Notes: generated by a model from the letters alone, not told the origin. A stretch of DNA of 64,000 nt from Hyalella azteca (GCF_000764305.2 NW_025939678.1:90560-154559), one strand, 5' to 3'. Positions 46,201-57,239 are shown, counted from the stretch's first letter. Numbers and translations: made by a program.

Positions 46201-48536
46201 TTTTCCAAGTTCACAAGCGAATTAATGTGATCTTCCTATGTTCCCTAATGTGCTTAATATAACCTTCGGCTGTTTTTGAACATTTTTAGTTTGCTGTCCG
46301 TCTTCACTTCTTTACACTGTACATGAATCGTTACGTCCACAGCTTATCTCAAGTGAAAAAGATGACGACGAAGACAGTAAAAGCGAGAGCCACGAAGGAG
46401 CTCATCAGAACGATGGTGCTGAGGCCTTAGAAGGGGACATCAACGATGAGGAAAGCAGTGAACAAGCTATTGCTGGGGCTATAAAAGCGGCCACTCTTGC
46501 CATAGAAGCTTTACCCAAACATTTTGAACCGATTTCTCCAACAGGCGTCGTGTCACGCACGAATAGAAGCTCTGCAGTTAATCGAGCCCCTCTGAAAAGA
46601 GAGTGTACTCCCCCTAGGGAGGTCCTTCAAGCCGATGCCCAGTCACCTTTGGTGCAGTTTCGGGCCACCCAAACGTTGCCGCCGCCCGTCATGACGAACT
46701 ACAACGTTCAACAATACCCCGACCTCGTCCCTAATTCTTGGGAGAAACCTGACAGCAGGCTGTCTCCACCTGTTTCCGTGGCTTCTTATCCCATCGCCAA
46801 GTATTCCCCTCAAACGCCCACGTCTAGCCAGGCGACACCTGCCATCTACGAGGTGAATGAGTTTTGATTTATTACTGTGAGGAGATTCGAAGAAATTACT
46901 GCATAACATATTCATTACAACTTAATTCGCTTTAAAATAGGTCCAGGCAATCGCACACATACAATCAGATCATCATTGTCATTTCAATCATCATCATTAA
47001 GTCTATCTTAACTTTCATAATTTGAAACCATAGATTTAGTGAGCGTTAGCAGTATGGTCCTTACTATAGATTGGAAGTTTCACGGTGATTGTTGTCGTAA
47101 ATCACTCTGAAATTATTATACGTTTGACAATTTTCATCATGCCTGTTTTTATCATCATAGTAACTTATGATCATTATATATACACTAGTCTCAATCAATC
47201 GTCAGTTATGGAAAGATCGGGTTCCAAAGGCCGGATTCCTTGTGAATCAAGTCACAAAAGTACAAGAACCGGCAGCAGGCCATGGGCCTATTTCTTCAGT
47301 GCCGACACTTCTATTCTATTAAAAAATTAGATCATCATCGTCATAGCAACCATCACCATTATTTATGTGAATTTCAAATGGCAAAATTTGAAGCCAAAGT
47401 TTTCTCACGTTTGAGAAACGCTTCTTACAATAAATTCTTACGCGCAGATTGGAACATTTCATCATTTTGAAAATTATTATGCGCATGCAAAATTTGATCA
47501 TATATATATGTTACCGGAATATGATTGTTAAGATGATGCAGTTAATACCCGTAGTTTCTCTGTTTATAGTGTGATTATTTTGAGATAAGTAATTTTTTAA
47601 ACCCTAGTCGTATCATTCACTCCTAGTACATGCTCTTTTATTTTCGACAGCTCCCATGTAAAGTATTGAAAGTTGTAGCTATACTTGCAGGCCACCGCAC
47701 CCATGAAACAGGAGATCAAAGACGAAGATGGCTGGCCAAATGTACCCGCCACAGAGCCAAGCCTCATCCACCCTCATTTCCCGCCTGCACTGCCGCCTCA
47801 TACAGGAGCCCCAATGTTGCTTCCTCCTTCGCACTCGACGTACCTGAACCGCATGCCACCATTTTATCCGTTGGTGTCACAAGCAGACGAAGCCTGTGCC
47901 ACGCCACAGATGTTCTCGCCTCCTCGAGGTAATATGCCTCCGATGTTCAGCAGTGCGCGCTCGTTCATGTTTAAAAAGTCGCCGCAGTCGGATTACAGTT
48001 CCATATCGAAAGCATTCGACTCGTACAAAAATCGCAGCATTAGGGACATGCGTGAGGGCTACCACCACTATGAGAACGACAGTGGCGTCGTTGATCGTGA
48101 TGAGTTCATGTACGAGAAACTGTTTTCCCGCGGAGTTATCGGCCTCCCCGGAGAACGTATAACTGTGCGAGACAGCATATATGTAACTGAGACTGCTTCT
48201 TCCAACGCTGTTGAAGGGCTTGACTACTTCGCCAAAATGCAATTCCAAAGGCAATTTCCTGAACATTTCGCAAGGATTGCAGAGCAAACTTATCCTGCTC
48301 ACCCGCCAGCAAGACATCATCCTCCTTTGTCTGCTCCTCTGGTTGGTTCTCAGCCTGGCATGGATTCTACGCTGCATATTCCCATCCAGCCTTGCCCTGT
48401 GCGACTGTTGCCACCGGAGCTGAGGTGGCCACTGGACTTCTTGCGTTACCCGAATCCCATATCATTGATGTATCAAGACCCGCTCCTATCATATAATCCG
48501 ATGCGCTTTCCTCGCTCTAACCGGAATTTACCTTAG
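43162..48536 (+). CDS. DMRT-family transcription factor with two tandem DM domains (five exons)
   Basis: Joining 43162-43279, 43973-44141, 45190-45354, 46343-46852 and 47691-48536 gives one open frame through canonical GT-AG introns of 693, 1048, 988 and 838 bases. Counted from the ATG at 43203 it encodes 588 residues. DM1 (residues 16-57) has C16, C19, H22, H31, C33, C38, C40 and C43. DM2 (84-128) has C84, C87, H90, H99, C103, C108, C110 and C113, plus RRLIMKHQQRVRR, the recognition helix. Residues 138-175 are acidic (EKDDDEDSKSES). The C-terminal half is Pro/Ser/Tyr-rich with no known domain. DM proteins bind DNA and direct sexual or neural development; tandem DM domains are known from nematode MAB-3. 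The frame is open upstream of the ATG to the 43161 acceptor, so more 5' exons may exist. Confidence 0.9.
43973..44141 (+). CDS. Dmrt exon 2: rest of DM1
   Basis: Encodes SRKSGHVCTHKDCHCWLCQL then TTKTQVVMRYQQALWRHQ. The acceptor is CAGTAG, a tandem NAG-NAG site. Use of CAG (start 43973) keeps the family's seven residues between the first His and Gly-His; use of TAG (start 43976) drops one Ser or Arg but stays in frame. The donor is CAG/GTATGT. It ends in phase 0. Confidence 0.85.
44939..45134. mobile_element. fold-back MITE in Dmrt intron 2
   Basis: 34-base arms at 44939-44972 and 45101-45134 (GTCCACAGGCTCAAACTTAT onward) are complementary with two mismatches. The element ends 55 bases before exon 3. 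A related single arm lies at about 44399-44427 in the same intron (GTCCACACGCTCAAACTTAT). There is no coding content. No clear target duplication was found. Confidence 0.8.
45190..45354 (+). CDS. Dmrt exon 3: complete DM2
   Basis: 55 codons, in phase at both ends, with acceptor TTTTCAG and donor AAG/GTAAGC. LCDKCRNHIKFSKKRGHKGK then CQFENCKCAYC has the exact CCHC/HCCC spacing of DM domains. Being a symmetrical phase-0 exon, it could be skipped without breaking the frame, leaving a single-DM protein. Confidence 0.92.
46343..46852 (+). CDS. Dmrt exon 4: acidic and Pro-rich linker
   Basis: 170 codons between the acceptor CGTCCACAG and the donor GAG/GTGAAT, phase 0 at both ends. It begins LISSEKDDDEDSKSESHEGA, continues with an Ala-rich helix-like stretch (QAIAGAIKAATLAIEAL) and ends in Pro/Ser/Thr-rich sequence. 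Read-through of the donor would add VNEF and stop, a possible short isoform ending at 46866. Confidence 0.8.
47187..47330 (+). mobile_element. LINE 3' tail in Dmrt intron 4
   Basis: ATCGTCAGTTATGGAAAGAT through TTCTTCAGTGCCGACACTTC and CTATTCTATT matches the last 3' UTR unit of the CR1-like family (compare 10538-10665, inverted). It is a 5'-truncated insertion of about 140 bases. The frame 47085-47330 translates it and is not an exon. Confidence 0.8.
47691..48536 (+). CDS. Dmrt exon 5: long C-terminus
   Basis: The acceptor ATACTTGCAG precedes phase-0 ATAPMKQEIKDEDGWPNVPA. The 281 codons are rich in Pro, His, Met and Tyr (PPHTGAPMLLPPSHSTYLN, YHHYENDSGVVDRDEF). The exon ends PMRFPRSNRNLP and TAG. 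MKQEIKDE resembles a SUMO-site consensus (KxE). No DMA or Dsx-dimerisation domain is recognisable. Confidence 0.85.
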   Translation, partial: ATAPMKQEIKDEDGWPNVPATEPSLIHPHFPPALPPHTGAPMLLPPSHSTYLNRMPPFYPLVSQADEACATPQMFSPPRGNMPPMFSSARSFMFKKSPQSDYSSISKAFDSYKNRSIRDMREGYHHYENDSGVVDRDEFMYEKLFSRGVIGLPGERITVRDSIYVTETASSNAVEGLDYFAKMQFQRQFPEHFARIAEQTYPAHPPARHHPPLSAPLVGSQPGMDSTLHIPIQPCPVRLLPPELRWPLDFLRYPNPISLMYQDPLLSYNPMRFPRSNRNLP

Positions 48537-48885
48537 CGGCTTATACGAATTTTCTGTCAACGAGGAGTGAAATACTTAGCTGACATCACGATTTTTGTAG
48601 CTTAGTTGACATCACGCTGCCTCGCGATTCAGATATACCTGCCTATTTATCCAACTTTCAATTTCTAAATACGTAATCGTGTATAGATTTTCTGCTGGTA
48701 GGAATTGGTACTTATCGGAGAGAGTTGCTCTTCGAATCTGAATCGATCGACGATCGATTTGGTTTGATTTTATTTCATTCTATGTCTAGCATGAGAAATT
48801 TTCTTAGATGATAAATAATTGTTAGAAAATGTGAAATTATATTTCATTGGCCCTAACAGCCAATAAAAAAATGCCGCGCACCCTA
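48537..48885 (+). other. Dmrt 3' UTR with AATAAA signal
   Basis: After the stop the sequence is non-coding. AATAAA at 48862-48867, about 325 bases downstream, is the first canonical polyadenylation signal. The cleavage site is not visible. The frame at 48887-49126 beyond it has no family resemblance. Confidence 0.55.
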
Positions 48886-49135
48886 CTTGTTCTATTTCTT
48901 TGACGTGACAGCCATGGATGCTCTCTTGGTTTTTGCCTCGAGTTTCTATTTATTTAAGTCATTGTTTAAAATGTGCTTCCTATTTTGTGTTGAAGCACCT
49001 ACAAGAACTCGCGATGATGATAAATATGTACGTGTAGGACTTTATGTCTTAGGTATGTTTCATATCTCTTTCATTATAATTTTTTGTGATGTGGTGTTTG
49101 CGGTTTATGATGTATATATTGTATAGTGAGCCCTA

Positions 49136-49450
49136 TTTAACTTCACTTTTTGTTGTTTGTTTATCTGCTCCAAATATTGTAATCGATATTTAACTTACTT
49201 CTACCGGTCCAATCGATCTTAAATTTTGCACACTTGATTAAAGAGACAATGCATAAATCAATTATTGACAGAATAAATAATTTTGAAAATTAAAGAAAAA
49301 TTTGTATAAATTTTTTTAAATATTAAAAAAATTAAAATGATTTTTCTTAATATTTGAAAAAAAAATGTGAAATTTATTGTACATGTGTAACATCAGCGAC
49401 AGTGGATTCTTTAGAAGTGTTGTTTTTTACAAAGTAATTTTTAAACACAA
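49136..49450. mobile_element. Helentron-associated-like repeat H2, copy 3 (reverse, reduced)
   Basis: Reverse of the other H2 copies, from TTTAACTTCACTTTTTGTTG to TTTAGAAGTGTTGTTTTTTA. It has one central unit instead of two, and its microsatellite has shrunk to GTTTGTTTATCTG. The outer ACAACACTTC end is lost on the left. Confidence 0.75.
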
Positions 49451-49691
49451 ATTCTGTTATTTTACTGCAGCTAAATATGAAAGCAAAATTTTCCAAAGGA
49501 AAATAGTTTGTTTACATTTTGTTGCACTTTTTAAATAAGGAAAATAGTTTTTTTTCTTTTGTTGCATCACAGTTTTAATAGCAATGCGAAGTAAAGAGTC
49601 TGATTAGGTAATCAGAAACGAATCATAATCGAAGAGTTTCTCTGGAGTGAATGGAGTGATGCTGTGACTAAAGCCGGAGGTATTTTAAGCT

Positions 49692-50143
49692 GTAGGGTGA
49701 CGTACAATGTCCAATTATTGTAATAGGCATCATAAGTCTGGCATTAACACACTGTTAGACACCCTCTATTCCAACGCCCTGCCTCGATAAGAATAGTCCT
49801 AAGCTAAATCCCAGAACGAGTTACGTCACAGGGATATAAGGAGAAAGACGACAGCCTCTGGCCTGAGCTGGCTGATGTGCGCGTTTTCTGCTCCAGTCAC
49901 ACGGCAACACCTGTGACTCGGTTTCGGATCTACCATTGACTCTGTCGTTGTTGATTCAGGCACCGATGACTCTGTCGCTGTTGATTTAATCACTGTTGCT
50001 TCTAAATACCGTTGATTCTGTCATCGTTGATGCTTACATCGTTGATCATTTTCGTATAAATTTCTTGTTCATTCTCTATCGTACTTAATCAATAGTTCTC
50101 CAATGTAAAATAAATTCTTTATTTTTGTTGACAGGAAATTAGG
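49692..50143 (+). repeat. promoter-like or LTR-like segment with 30-bp degenerate repeats
   Basis: GGGATATAAGGAGAAAG (about 49830) is TATA-like. About 49932-50050 holds four to five diverged 30-base units around GTTGATTCTGTCxTTGTTGA. AATAAATTCTTTATT follows at about 50111, and the segment ends GTTGACA. The order TATA, transcribed repeat, AATAAA, terminal CA would fit a solo LTR. I found no partner copy, no primer site and no target duplication, so this is tentative. Confidence 0.3.
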
Positions 50144-51910
50144 ATTAAGTTTTCCGCCTGATAACTCACGAATTCATTACCGGCTCAGCATTCACGTAAG
50201 CTCCTATGAGTTTTGTATCCTGTTGATACCGTCCCATTTACTTGAGATAAAAACTAGGTGATCCACTTCGCTATTTTTTTCCTACGAAGTTCGTTAAAAA
50301 CCAGTGTATACTGTGTAATAATTTGTCGCATTCCCGAAAATTGTATATAATTTGTACTGATGTGCGAAATTTTGTCCTGAAATTTTACGAAATTATAGAA
50401 GATAAGAGAGAGAAAGGAGATTAGCAAAGACTGAACATGATTTCCCTTTCCATTATTTCCCACCTAGCCAGGACGCACTGCTTTGCGCATAATTAGGTTG
50501 TTTATTGGGTTCGGCTTGGGTTGGGTGCGGGATGATAGGGAACTCGTGAGGGCTTTTATTGATTTTTATGAGGAGTGGGGGTGAATTTGCAGTTTGATAT
50601 TTACGGTTGAGGTTTTAATGAGATGGAGATGTTAGTGATTTTCTATGTACATATGTTTTACTTAGCATTATATTTTTTTCGTTATTTTTTTTCTTTTATT
50701 GTATTTTTTTACTTTTTTTACTTTTTTATTTTAAGGGTGATTTAATGGTGATGTTGAAGGTGGTGAGCTTCTACTTGTAGTAGCTCTCGATGAATTGTTG
50801 TCTGTCCGTAGTCGTAGTTTGGGCCACTACTCTTGGTCACGATCTTTCGATAACTGGCAACTGAGTGTAAACTGTAAATGGCCTAAGGTGTGATTGGCAA
50901 GGGCTTTTTAGGGTTAGTGGCTACGTGAACAGTGTTGTGAGGGGGGGGGGGGCTCTTGCAAGTATTTCGGAGCTTTTGAATGTTTATTTTTATGTTTTAT
51001 TGGTGGGCCATATTTTACGCGCTTGTTGGTGGGGGAATTTGTTTATTGCGAGTATGTCGCATTGGTCGTCTGGTGTTTGCAAAGGTATGAAATCTGACCA
51101 GTTCGTGTTTCTGATGATGAATTTTATGGCCTTGTTTTGGATTTTCTGCAAATGGGATATTGATTTTTTGGAGAATGTGAGTAGGAGTGTTGGGAAGTTA
51201 GCGAGGTAAGATTTAGTTTCTGAGGGCTATGGCTTTCCTTTCTTTGGGATCTATAACCGTGTGACTGGTCGACAGACCTCAGCCTGTGGACATGCTGCCG
51301 TATGTACGGGCAGCCCGCCAGCGGAGCGTTACTCCTAAAAACACCATAAACCTAGAGTTTCCTCATGCGTTATTTATCTTCTATTTTCTCATTTTTTATG
51401 TTTCGTAATGGTTTGTGATTTCGTTCTCATTTCTTACCTCTGGACGATAGAGCTGCTACAGTGACAAGTACTTGAGATGGTTTGGTGTTCGTGACCGAGT
51501 AAACCTATGTAATTTTCCTCGGTCTAAGATTAGTATTATAGTATTTGCATTTATTCGGGCGTCAAAAAAGCTGACAATGAATTTTTGGCTAAAGTGTTTT
51601 TTTATTTATTTACAAATGGCATTGTTCAAGCATATGACGACATCATTGCATTCGGATGATGATTCGAAGAAAAATGTCAGTTTTTCAACTAAACCCCACC
51701 TATTTAGTTGCCAATTTTTCAATACAATTAATTAAATATATTAAATGATAACATTTGTTTCGTAATGCTAGTTGTAGTTGTGTTATTATTTAACCAAGTC
51801 ATAATTCAAACACCACATTTTTTCTGTGTAGCAGGTAATCGAAATTATTGTGATATTTTGTCTGTTAATTTTTTCTGCTTGCCAGGTTTGTATTCTCCCT
51901 CACTGATGCA
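50144..51910. other. no gene recognised
   Basis: Includes a T/A-rich stretch (50660-50735) and a run of about 13 G at 50941-50953. The frame 50925-51209 starts in that G run and has no family resemblance. Coding is not supported. Confidence 0.5.
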
Positions 51911-52045
51911 TTATAGGCTGTGATGCTTTTAAAAAATAAATTATGTTATAGTAAATTCAATTAAAACGTAAGCAAAACGACGGCTCTGATTGAGGCTGTG
52001 ATTTATAGAGTAGTTATTTGTTTTGAGGTGGTCAAAGACGTATTG
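51911..52045. repeat. dispersed repeat R2, copy 1
   Basis: GGCTGTGATGCTTTT, then GGCTCTGATTGAGGCTGTGA and TTTATAGAGTAG, recur in the same order at 53315-53465. No element ends could be defined. Confidence 0.75.
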
Positions 52046-53314
52046 ACTTTCCCTGGTAACCAAATTTTAGGGTATGTGGGGAGCATTTCTTGTCCTTCTG
52101 AAATACACGAATGAAATACCTTGCAATTGAGCCGTGAGGGACATGGGGGATAACCCCACATCCTCAATAAACAAATAAACAACAAGAACAAATACCTTGC
52201 TACTGGAGCTCTAGAGTTACTACAGCGGTCACCAAACTAGGAGCACACGAGTCCCGGATGAAACCCTCATGTTTCCCACACTTTTCAAGTATAAACTACT
52301 ACTAATTATGTTCTCACTACTTACAAGTCATCCTAGTCTCTGAACTTGTGGGCAGATACTGCCAGATAGGTTGAAACTTTTGCAACACATTCGCCTAATT
52401 ATTTTGGTTACCAGGGTTTGTGTTCGAGCCTCGCGGAAACTCGTCTCCCGATAGCTCCAAGCAGGAGGCATAACCGACTACGAGGAAATTAATTCTTTAC
52501 TTTAACTTGTACTCTCTTGTAATTTAGGAAAAAGCGGTTTCTTGAGACTTCTTAAATCGAGCTAGTGATTATGATAATTGCACAGGACTGCTCGCTTTTG
52601 ATCATGACTTAATTTCAGTGGAGTAGAAAAGTATAAGTAGGTTGATGTATTAAGATCTTAGTATTGAACACAAGAATACATCTCTTATGGTCAATTAAAC
52701 AGTGTGACTTCAAATTTCGTGTTGCATTAACTATTAAAACCCAAATACTTGTTTATGAGCAGCGCGGTCTATGTGAATTAACAGTCAACATAACTAGGGA
52801 ATCAATTCAACATATATGAAGGAACTTATCTGTTTGAATGGTACGTAATAAACTATAGTTAGTGGCGTCTAATGTATTGTAGTAATAGTAAAGCTTTGAG
52901 TGTCGTGAACAACCCCTTCTTTTCATAGAAAACATTTCAACGCATGATGACTATGTTTCAAATGTACATTGTAGAATGACGTGTGACTAATTATTTTAAA
53001 TCGCAAATTTTGCAGATGTATTGTTCACTAGCTTGAATGTATATATACGCACCTTGTTCAAGCATAGCAGCTTACGTAGTCTTCTCATTCATGATTGTCG
53101 TGCTTTTTGCATTTGAACTTACAATACTGTTTACGTCGTTTGCTCTAAATTCCTCAGAAAAATGCATGATTGAAATTGTTACCAGATTTCTCAGCCCCAT
53201 TATTATGCAAGAGCTTAGCTTGGTGTGATGCGTGCTGCTGTAGTTCTACTCGTAGAAAATAGCTCCTCTATACTCAATGGCAGCCTTTCGCTATAAGTCT
53301 TGATATAATAAATT
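52046..53314. other. no gene recognised
   Basis: Frames 52003-52191 (minus) and 53037-53228 (plus) are short. The latter is hydrophobic but without known relatives. No RNA gene is seen. Confidence 0.5.
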
Positions 53315-53465
53315 GTTGTGAGGCTGTGATGCTTTTGTGAAATTGTGTTATTTTTAATTGAATTGAAACATTAGCGTAACGAAGGCTCTGATTGAGGCTG
53401 TGATTTATAGAGTAGGGGTTTGTTCCGAGTAAGGTATTGTTCAGGAGTAGGGGCAAAGACATATT
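53315..53465. repeat. dispersed repeat R2, copy 2
   Basis: Second copy of the 51911-52045 sequence with about 80% apparent identity, in the same orientation 1.4 kb away. It may be a segmental duplication or an old element. Confidence 0.75.
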
Positions 53466-54341
53466 ATTATTGTTGTATTGTATGGTCCTAATTTTTTAAC
53501 TATACGCACATTAATTTTGTTGAGATCCGAACATATGGGGTCGCTTAAAATAGCTGTTAACAGCATTCATTGTTCAAACATTCAATGTGTGTTGAGCTAT
53601 TGTTGACAAATCTCGACCCGTTTGTTGCTCTTTATCTGTAAGGAGTGGCTAAAAGTCGTCGGCGGTATATTTACAAAGGTTCAGTTATAAATTTTGTTGT
53701 GCAACAGGACGCATTCATAAATCATTCTTTATAGTTCTTTTATTGAATACCGGTCCGAATTTGCTCACTTTTGTTCATCTCTTCAACGCATCAGTCATAT
53801 TTTGTAGTCGCCTCTTTAGTGAATGGTGACAGCGAGATTTTTTTCTCAATCATCACTTGTATTAGTTGAAGTGCTATACGATTGCATCAGTGATATTACA
53901 AAATCATTGTATTAACGATATTTGACACGAGAGCATTCGCTGGAACAGTTGGGAACGTAAACATTTTAAATTCCGAGAACTTTGTAAGAAATTGGCCGCA
54001 GTTCGGCACTGCAATGTGTCTCAATGATAAATTTCAAAGGCGGAGTGAAATAACAATTTGTAACTTGAAAGTTACGAAAAAGATTTGTTGGAGGAATTCA
54101 GTTTCGTTCATCACACATCTAGTTTTTGTCAAAGCAACGTATCGAGCGAGGTGATCGAAGATTGTACTTAGGACAGTGCAGATGAGTGTGACAAACTGCA
54201 ATTTTGACAATGAGACAGGCTCGAAAAAATGTGTTCTCGGTTTGTGACTATACACCAGATTATAAGGCCAAATACAAAGCAAATTTGTACTCTGAAGCGA
54301 ATTTTTGAAGTAAATAAAGATTTTAGTTTCAGTTTGCGTGG

Positions 54342-54855
54342 CTTTTTTACAACACTTCTCTTTAACTTTACTTCTTGTTGTTTGTTTGTCTGCTAAAAAT
54401 CTTGTAATCGAAATTTAACACACTTCTACTTATCCTATCGATCTGAAATTTTGCACACTTGTGTAAAGTTGGAGACAATGCATGAATCAAATGTCAAAAT
54501 AAATGATTTTAAAAATTGAAAGAAAATTTGTTTCCAATATTAAAAAAATTGAAAAAATAATTTTGTCAGCTACAAATCTTATAACTGATATTTGACACAC
54601 TTTTACCTGTCTAATTGATCTGAAATTTTGCACACTTGTGTGAAGTCAGAGGCAATGCATGAATCAATTAAGAGAATAAATAATTTTGAAAAAAAATTAT
54701 ATATTAAAAAAATTTATATATTAAAAAAATTGAAAAATTAATTTTTTTTAAGATTCGAAAATTACATGAGAAATTCATTGTACATCTGTATGATTGGAGA
54801 CACTGGATTCTTTGGAAGTGTTGTCTTTAAAAAGTAATTTTTAAACGTATATTAT
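54342..54855. mobile_element. Helentron-associated-like repeat H2, copy 4 (reverse)
   Basis: The left end is ACAACACTTCTCTTTAACTT (54349) and the right end GGAAGTGTTGTCTTTAAAAA. Two central units both contain GATCTGAAATTTTGCACACT. The microsatellite is short (GTTTGTTTGTCTG). It is full length and in the opposite orientation to the copies at 23 and 40 kb. Confidence 0.82.
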
Positions 54856-55386
54856 TCGCACTCATTTTGCATATTTTCTATAAACTATACAGCTTTGTTT
54901 CTCTTTGTGTTGTAACTATTTTTATTGCAATTTAACGATATATTCCAGTATACCATGATATTTAAATTGAGGATCTTATCTTACATGATTATTCGTGTTG
55001 TATTGTTCACGTTTTTATATTGTGTAAATTCAATTTATTTTCCTTTCCTACAATTTCCAGCAGATTTTTCTAAAATTGAATAGTGACTAGCTGCGCGGAC
55101 GTATCTCTTACTCGAGTTTCTTGATAGCATCTCTTATCATAGTAACTGAGATAAACAAAACTTCCGCGTGAAGAAATGCTGTCAAAATTCTCCGGTCTTT
55201 AAACGGTAGCCGCTTGTTTTATAAACCGGATTACAATGACGGTATGTAATACATAATCAGAAATGTTATCACGCACCCGACATGTTTATATCATATTATA
55301 CCTTTTTACGCTAACGGTAACTTTCATTATCATGACTTAAGTTTTGAATGACTCAGCAAACGGCGAATATATCCGTAGCAGCTTAA

Positions 55387-55577
55387 CACTTTGACCGCAT
55401 CGTGCGCGATATATGGTACACAGATACCTGTCTCAACCTGTATCATGCGCCACAGGTGGTACACGCGTTGAAACTTACAGTATCTCTTGAAAATATTATT
55501 TCCACTTACTGAATCACTTCTCTGTGAAACAAACTTCTAGTATAGAAGAAAAATGATTGAAAAATTATTATTCAAAA
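55387..55577. mobile_element. piggyBac-type MITE end, truncated by mariner
   Basis: TTAA at 55383-55386 is followed by CACTTTGACCGCATCGTGCG, resembling the CACTTTAAATGCG end at 16.77 kb and the CACGTTGAC end at 56.7 kb. No matching right end is found before the mariner at 55580 or after 57228, so this is a one-ended fragment. Confidence 0.45.
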
Positions 55578-55699
55578 TACGAGGGGTCTTCGAAAAGTTC
55601 ATGGAAAAATGACAGTTTGAAAAAAGATCAAAGTTATAAGGTTTATTTTCGTACATATGCTTAATCTAGGTCGATACACTTTTGTGAACGGTGGAACCT

Positions 55700-56672
55700 G
55701 TCATCAGGTCTGTCTATGTAAAATTGAGAGGCATGCGATTTCAACTATAATTTGGCAGCTCTTTTTGTTGCTCCAATTGATGGTAACTGGGTATCTTTCA
55801 ATGATTTTTTCAGATTTTGAATAAAACTAATTCGGAGGACGCTTAGTCGGTCCTACAAGGAGGATGGCGAATGATTTCAAAGCCGAAATTCGCGCAACAA
55901 GCTTCTGTCTGCCAAGCGCCATGTGCGGGTGTATTGTCGTGAAGGAAGAGTGCTTGCCCAAGCTGCTCCCCAAAGCGTTATATCAACGATTCCTTCGCAA
56001 ATTACGTCAAAATCTCTTTATGATAAGCAGGAGCAATATATTATTTTGTTCTCGAGGAAATCAACTAACAAGGTCCCCTCTGCATCCCAGAAAACACTCA
56101 GATTTTTCTTTGAATGGCCCACTGTCTCCCCTGAACAGCCCACTGCTTCGATTGAGTTTTGTCCTCGGAATTGTACTGGTAGAGCCATGTTTCATCCGCG
56201 GTCAAAATCTGCGCAAGAAAAGGTTTAGGGTTCTCATCCCACTTGTTGAAATTTTCCATTGAAAGATATGCCCTTGATTCCTGCTGATCTGGGCGCAACG
56301 CCTTGGAACCCATCGAGCGAAGAGCTTGCTCAGTCCTAAACTGCCCACCAGAATTGTGTTTGCGGAACCTATGAAGATGTTGAAGGTGTCTGCTACTGAT
56401 TTGGTTGACATTCATCTATCTTTTTCAAGAGACCAAGAACAACATCAATGTTTCCCCCACAAACTGATGTCCGTGGCATGCCTCTGCGGGTTCATCGTTG
56501 GTCTCATTTCTTTCGCTTCTAGAACGGCTAATCCATTTGTAGGTTGCTTATTTATTTGAGGCACTGTCACCATGACTTGTTCCAGAGAGTTAAGGATTTG
56601 GCTGTTCCTCCACCCAAGCTCCACCATACATTTGATGTTTGATCTGGCCTCGGTTTCGGTAGATGCCATGTT
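55700..56672 (-). pseudogene. mariner transposase remnant
   Basis: The start is at about 56669 (MASTETEARSNIKCMVELGW, the N-terminal helix-turn-helix region). After frame damage, 56415-56098 gives the Val/Asn-rich linker and LTADETWLYQYNSEDKTQSK, with the first catalytic Asp and Glu of the DETW motif present. Further down, decayed frames show LLVDFLENK, then LKKSLKDTQLPS and DRFHRSQKCIDLD, the C-terminal end of the family. Many stops interrupt it. The family is clear (mariner, roughly 340 residues when intact), but the HDNAPAH region is unreadable. Confidence 0.85.
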
Positions 56673-56727
56673 GCATGAACGGTTGTTGCTTCTAATGCAG
56701 CACACCGCTTTCGTGACATTAATTTAA

Positions 56728-57099
56728 CACGTTGACACCGAAGTGGTACATATGCGTAGCACGAAATGCATTTCTCCAGGAGGTAGCTAGTGGTACATAA
56801 TTCAGTTGCCTAAAATCGGCCAAATCTGAGAACGAAAAAGGACAAAAAGGGCCGATAATTCGATATATACTAGTTTATTTGTAGGTTCCGCTATAAAAAT
56901 TCTATTTATTTTCTTTTTGCAGTATTTAAAATTTAATTAGGAAGTACCCCTATCATAAATTTTAGCCGGCCAACGTAATTGAGAGAAACTAAATCACGGA
57001 ATTTGTACGGAAAGAATGACCGTCTGGCAACCCTGCTTAAAAACAGTAGCTACAATAAATGAAATAATAGTACAAGATGAAGCAATCGTAGTCAACGTG
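56728..57099. mobile_element. piggyBac-type MITE inside mariner
   Basis: TTAA duplicated at 56724-56727 and 57100-57103. The ends are CACGTTGAC and GTCAACGTG, perfect 9-base inverted termini of a 372-base non-coding element. It sits in the 5' untranslated part of the mariner. The frame at 57016-57231 reads across its edge. Confidence 0.9.
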
Positions 57100-57239
57100 T
57101 TAAGAGTTCATTTGAGAACACGTTACAAAACATTGAAACAGGATCGTTCTGGTGCATCGACAGCAAATTCTGTCCTTAGAATTTCTAATTGTGTCCATTT
57201 TCCACGATTTTTTTTCAACACCCTCGTATAGCGGTATAG

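Larger units (their letters stand above)
55580..57226 (-). mobile_element. mariner transposon carrying a nested MITE
   Basis: TA at 55578-55579 and 57227-57228 flank it. The left end CGAGGGGTCTTCGAAAAGTT and inverted right end CGAGGGTGTTGAAAAAAAAT are imperfect TIRs. The full span is 1,647 bases; removing the nested MITE and one TTAA leaves about 1,271, the normal mariner length. The transposase is on the minus strand. Confidence 0.88.

Noticed and set aside
47085..47330. 81-residue frame in Dmrt intron 4 as an alternative exon
   Set aside because: Its second half is the LINE 3' tail also found at 10.5 kb. It is not conserved coding sequence.
48887..49126. 79-residue frame just after the Dmrt polyadenylation signal
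   Set aside because: Hydrophobic and Phe/Val-rich from AT-rich DNA. It has no ATG context or family resemblance and ends at the H2 repeat.
52430..52470. GTTCGAGCCTCGC as a tRNA B box
   Set aside because: No A box at the right distance and no cloverleaf can be drawn.
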